Source: AWTP1-13 sp963814055
GTDB taxonomy: Bacteria; Pseudomonadota; Alphaproteobacteria; Rhizobiales; Hyphomicrobiaceae
Direction: 5' to 3'
DNA length: 64,000 nucleotides
Assembly (NCBI GenBank): GCA_963814055.1
Contig: CAWFBJ010000001.1
Coordinates: 372,001 to 436,000 of the forward strand
The notes under the pieces were generated by a model, which was given only the letters and a program-made list of their open reading frames with translations, did no database searches and was not told where the DNA came from. Numbering within the stretch: the stretch's first letter is position 1; each line of letters begins with the position of its first letter. Of the stretch, positions 62,430 to 64,000 are shown piece after piece. The translations under genes and the position numbers were made by a program.

Positions 62430-63320
62430 ATGAGTAAACCCAATGTCGGCGTGGTGGGTCTGGGATCGATGGGCGGCGGAGTCGCGAGATCGCTGCTACG
62501 CGCGAACTTTCCCGTACGAGTCTGCGACGTGCGACCCGCCGTGGTGCAATCCTTCGTCGACAGCGGCGCCATCGGCTGCGCGACTCCGGCCGACCTCGGC
62601 GCCGCCTGCGATGTCGTGATCGTCCTGGTGGTGAATGCCGAGCAGGTCGACGCCGTGCTGTTCGGCGAGAACGGGGCGGCGCCGGCGATGCGGCAAGGCA
62701 GCGTGCTCGTCATGAGCGTCACCGTGGCGCCCGACTACGCGGTGCGTCTCGCCGCCCGCCTCGCCGAACGCGGCATCCTGATGATCGACGGGCCGGTTTC
62801 GGGCGGCGCCGCCAAGGCCGCCATCGGCGAGATGACCGTGATGGGCTCGGGACCGCCGGAGGCCTTTGCAAAGTGCGAGAGTGTCTTGAGTGCCATCGCG
62901 CAGAAGGTCTACCGCCTCGGCGATGCGCCCGGCACGGGCTCGAAAGTGAAGATGGTCAACCAGCTCTTGGCCGGCGTGCACATCGCGGCGGCGGCCGAAG
63001 CCATGGCGCTCGGCATCAAGGCGGGCGCAGACCCCGCTGTACTCTACGACGTCATTTCCAACAGTGCCGGCGCCTCGTGGATGTTCCAGAACCGCGTGCC
63101 CCACATTCTCGCCGGCGACTACACACCCCATTCGGCAGTCGACATCTTCGTCAAGGATCTCGGCATCGTGCTCGAGGCCGGAAAAACCGCGCGCTTCCCC
63201 CTGCCGCTCACGGCCGCCGCGCACCAGATGTTCATGATGGCGGCCGCGGCCGGGCACGGCCGCGAGGACGACTCCGCCGTGATCAAGATCTTTCCCGGCA
63301 TCGACCTGCCGCGCAGCTAG
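62430..63320 (+). CDS. ltnD: NAD-dependent 3-hydroxyisobutyrate-type dehydrogenase (L-threonate dehydrogenase-like)
   Basis: A 296-aa beta-hydroxyacid dehydrogenase. The NAD-binding motif GLGSMGGGVA is at about 10-19, the substrate segment DGPVSGGAAKA near 117-127, and the catalytic Lys in GSKVKMVNQLLAGVH (about 172-186). The next gene is a four-carbon acid-sugar kinase. That pairing is diagnostic for LtnD, which oxidises threonate to 2-oxotetronate. HIBADH or garR-type function is the alternative. Confidence 0.85.
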   Translation: MSKPNVGVVGLGSMGGGVARSLLRANFPVRVCDVRPAVVQSFVDSGAIGCATPADLGAACDVVIVLVVNAEQVDAVLFGENGAAPAMRQGSVLVMSVTVAPDYAVRLAARLAERGILMIDGPVSGGAAKAAIGEMTVMGSGPPEAFAKCESVLSAIAQKVYRLGDAPGTGSKVKMVNQLLAGVHIAAAAEAMALGIKAGADPAVLYDVISNSAGASWMFQNRVPHILAGDYTPHSAVDIFVKDLGIVLEAGKTARFPLPLTAAAHQMFMMAAAAGHGREDDSAVIKIFPGIDLPRS

Positions 63321-63373
63321 GCTTCGATGCTACATTTGCCTATCACCTATCGTTCGGCCCCGAAGGAGTGACC

Positions 63374-64000
63374 GTGCTGCTCGGCTGCATCGCAGATGAT
63401 TTCACCGGCGCCACCGATCTCGCCAACATGCTGGTGCGCGGCGGCATGCGCACCATCCAGACCATCGGCGTGCCCGCCACCCCGCTAGCCGAGGATGTGG
63501 ACGCCGTCGTCGTGGCGCTCAAATCGCGCACCATTCCGGCCCCCGAGGCGGTCGCGCAGTCGCTGGCGGCGCTCGCCTGGCTGCAGCAGGCCGGCGCCCG
63601 GCAGATCTACTTCAAATACTGCTCCACCTTCGACTCCACGCCGAAGGGCAATATCGGGCCCGTGATCGACGCGCTGATGGACGCGCTCGGCACCGGCTTC
63701 ACCATCGCCTGCCCGGCATTCCCGGAGAACGGCCGCACCATCTGCCGCGGCTACCTGTTCGTCGGCGACGTGCTGCTGTCGGAATCGGGCATGAAGGATC
63801 ATCCGCTCACCCCGATGACAGACGCCAATCTCGTGCGCGTCCTGCAACCCCAAACGAGGCACAAGGTCGGCCTCATCCGCTATGACATTCTCGCCCGCGG
63901 CGCCGAAGCGCTGCGCGATGAAATGGCAAAGTTGCAGCAGCAGGGAACCGCCATCGCCATCGTTGACGCGCTCGCCGAATCCGATCTGCATTGCATCGCT
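63374..64000 (+). CDS. otnK: 3-oxo-tetronate kinase-like protein, truncated by the window end
   Basis: Begins at the GTG at 63374 (GGAG at 63364-63367), possibly at the GTG at 63368, and remains open to the end of the window. The N terminus LLGCIADDFTGATDLANMLV is the signature of the four-carbon acid sugar kinase family (DUF1537, OtnK). FKYCSTFDSTPKGNIGPVID and the CPAFPENGRT segment are further conserved blocks. It phosphorylates 3-oxo-tetronate on the threonate/erythronate pathway. About half of the usual length (about 420 aa) is visible. Confidence 0.9.
   Translation, partial: MLLGCIADDFTGATDLANMLVRGGMRTIQTIGVPATPLAEDVDAVVVALKSRTIPAPEAVAQSLAALAWLQQAGARQIYFKYCSTFDSTPKGNIGPVIDALMDALGTGFTIACPAFPENGRTICRGYLFVGDVLLSESGMKDHPLTPMTDANLVRVLQPQTRHKVGLIRYDILARGAEALRDEMAKLQQQGTAIAIVDALAESDLHCIA

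Overview
The window looks like a piece of a GC-rich alphaproteobacterial chromosome, most likely from the Hyphomicrobiales (Bradyrhizobium-like). The signs are a C4-pathway 5-aminolevulinate synthase, a CycH-like TPR protein, a DUF1127 protein, an alphaproteobacterial-type RpoZ and many ABC importers. No species can be named from the sequence alone.

Layout. 0-1.6 kb: housekeeping (RluD, tRNA-Glu). 1.6-10.7 kb: an island-like stretch beside the tRNA, visibly less GC-rich and full of degraded ORFs. It carries a formylglycine-generating-enzyme remnant, a 1605-aa membrane patatin whose catalytic domain is interrupted by two seven-bladed WD40 propellers, and an orphan rpoZ. 10.8-16.5 kb: a signalling block with an NCS2 transporter fused to a degenerate RsbW-like domain, FecR, a CHASE2-PP2C phosphatase, an RsbW-like kinase and a STAS antagonist. 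17.8-33.9 kb: a divergent multiheme cytochrome locus. The minus arm holds pentaheme cytochrome, outer-membrane barrel, Tyr-rich protein, CcmI-like TPR protein and ALA synthase. The plus arm holds a 2Fe-2S/FAD reductase, tetraheme cytochrome, cytochrome-b-like membrane protein and decaheme cytochrome, followed by a response regulator and a hybrid kinase. The three cytochromes have 19 CxxCH motifs in total.

34-48.8 kb: solute-binding protein, DUF1127, hydrolase-GNAT-MetY, a ThDP enzyme, then a LacI-controlled importer with a sulfatase and an intact formylglycine-generating enzyme. Many single-base insertions break reading frames in this part; they look more like read errors than gene decay. 49.4-52.9 kb: a compact patatin-SLOG-SLATT operon, convergent with an HD phosphohydrolase, which I read as a nucleotide-signal-gated membrane-attacking conflict system. 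53.3-58.8 kb: a branched-chain-amino-acid-type ABC importer with an unusual extra ATPase. 58.9-64 kb: RpiR regulator, SDR, cupin, VOC protein and a threonate/erythronate-type catabolic pair (LtnD, OtnK) running off the end.

The systems most worth following are the propeller-interrupted patatin, the patatin-SLOG-SLATT operon, and the multiheme locus carrying its own haem-synthesis and cytochrome-maturation genes. Functions are inferred from motifs read by eye; no database search was possible.
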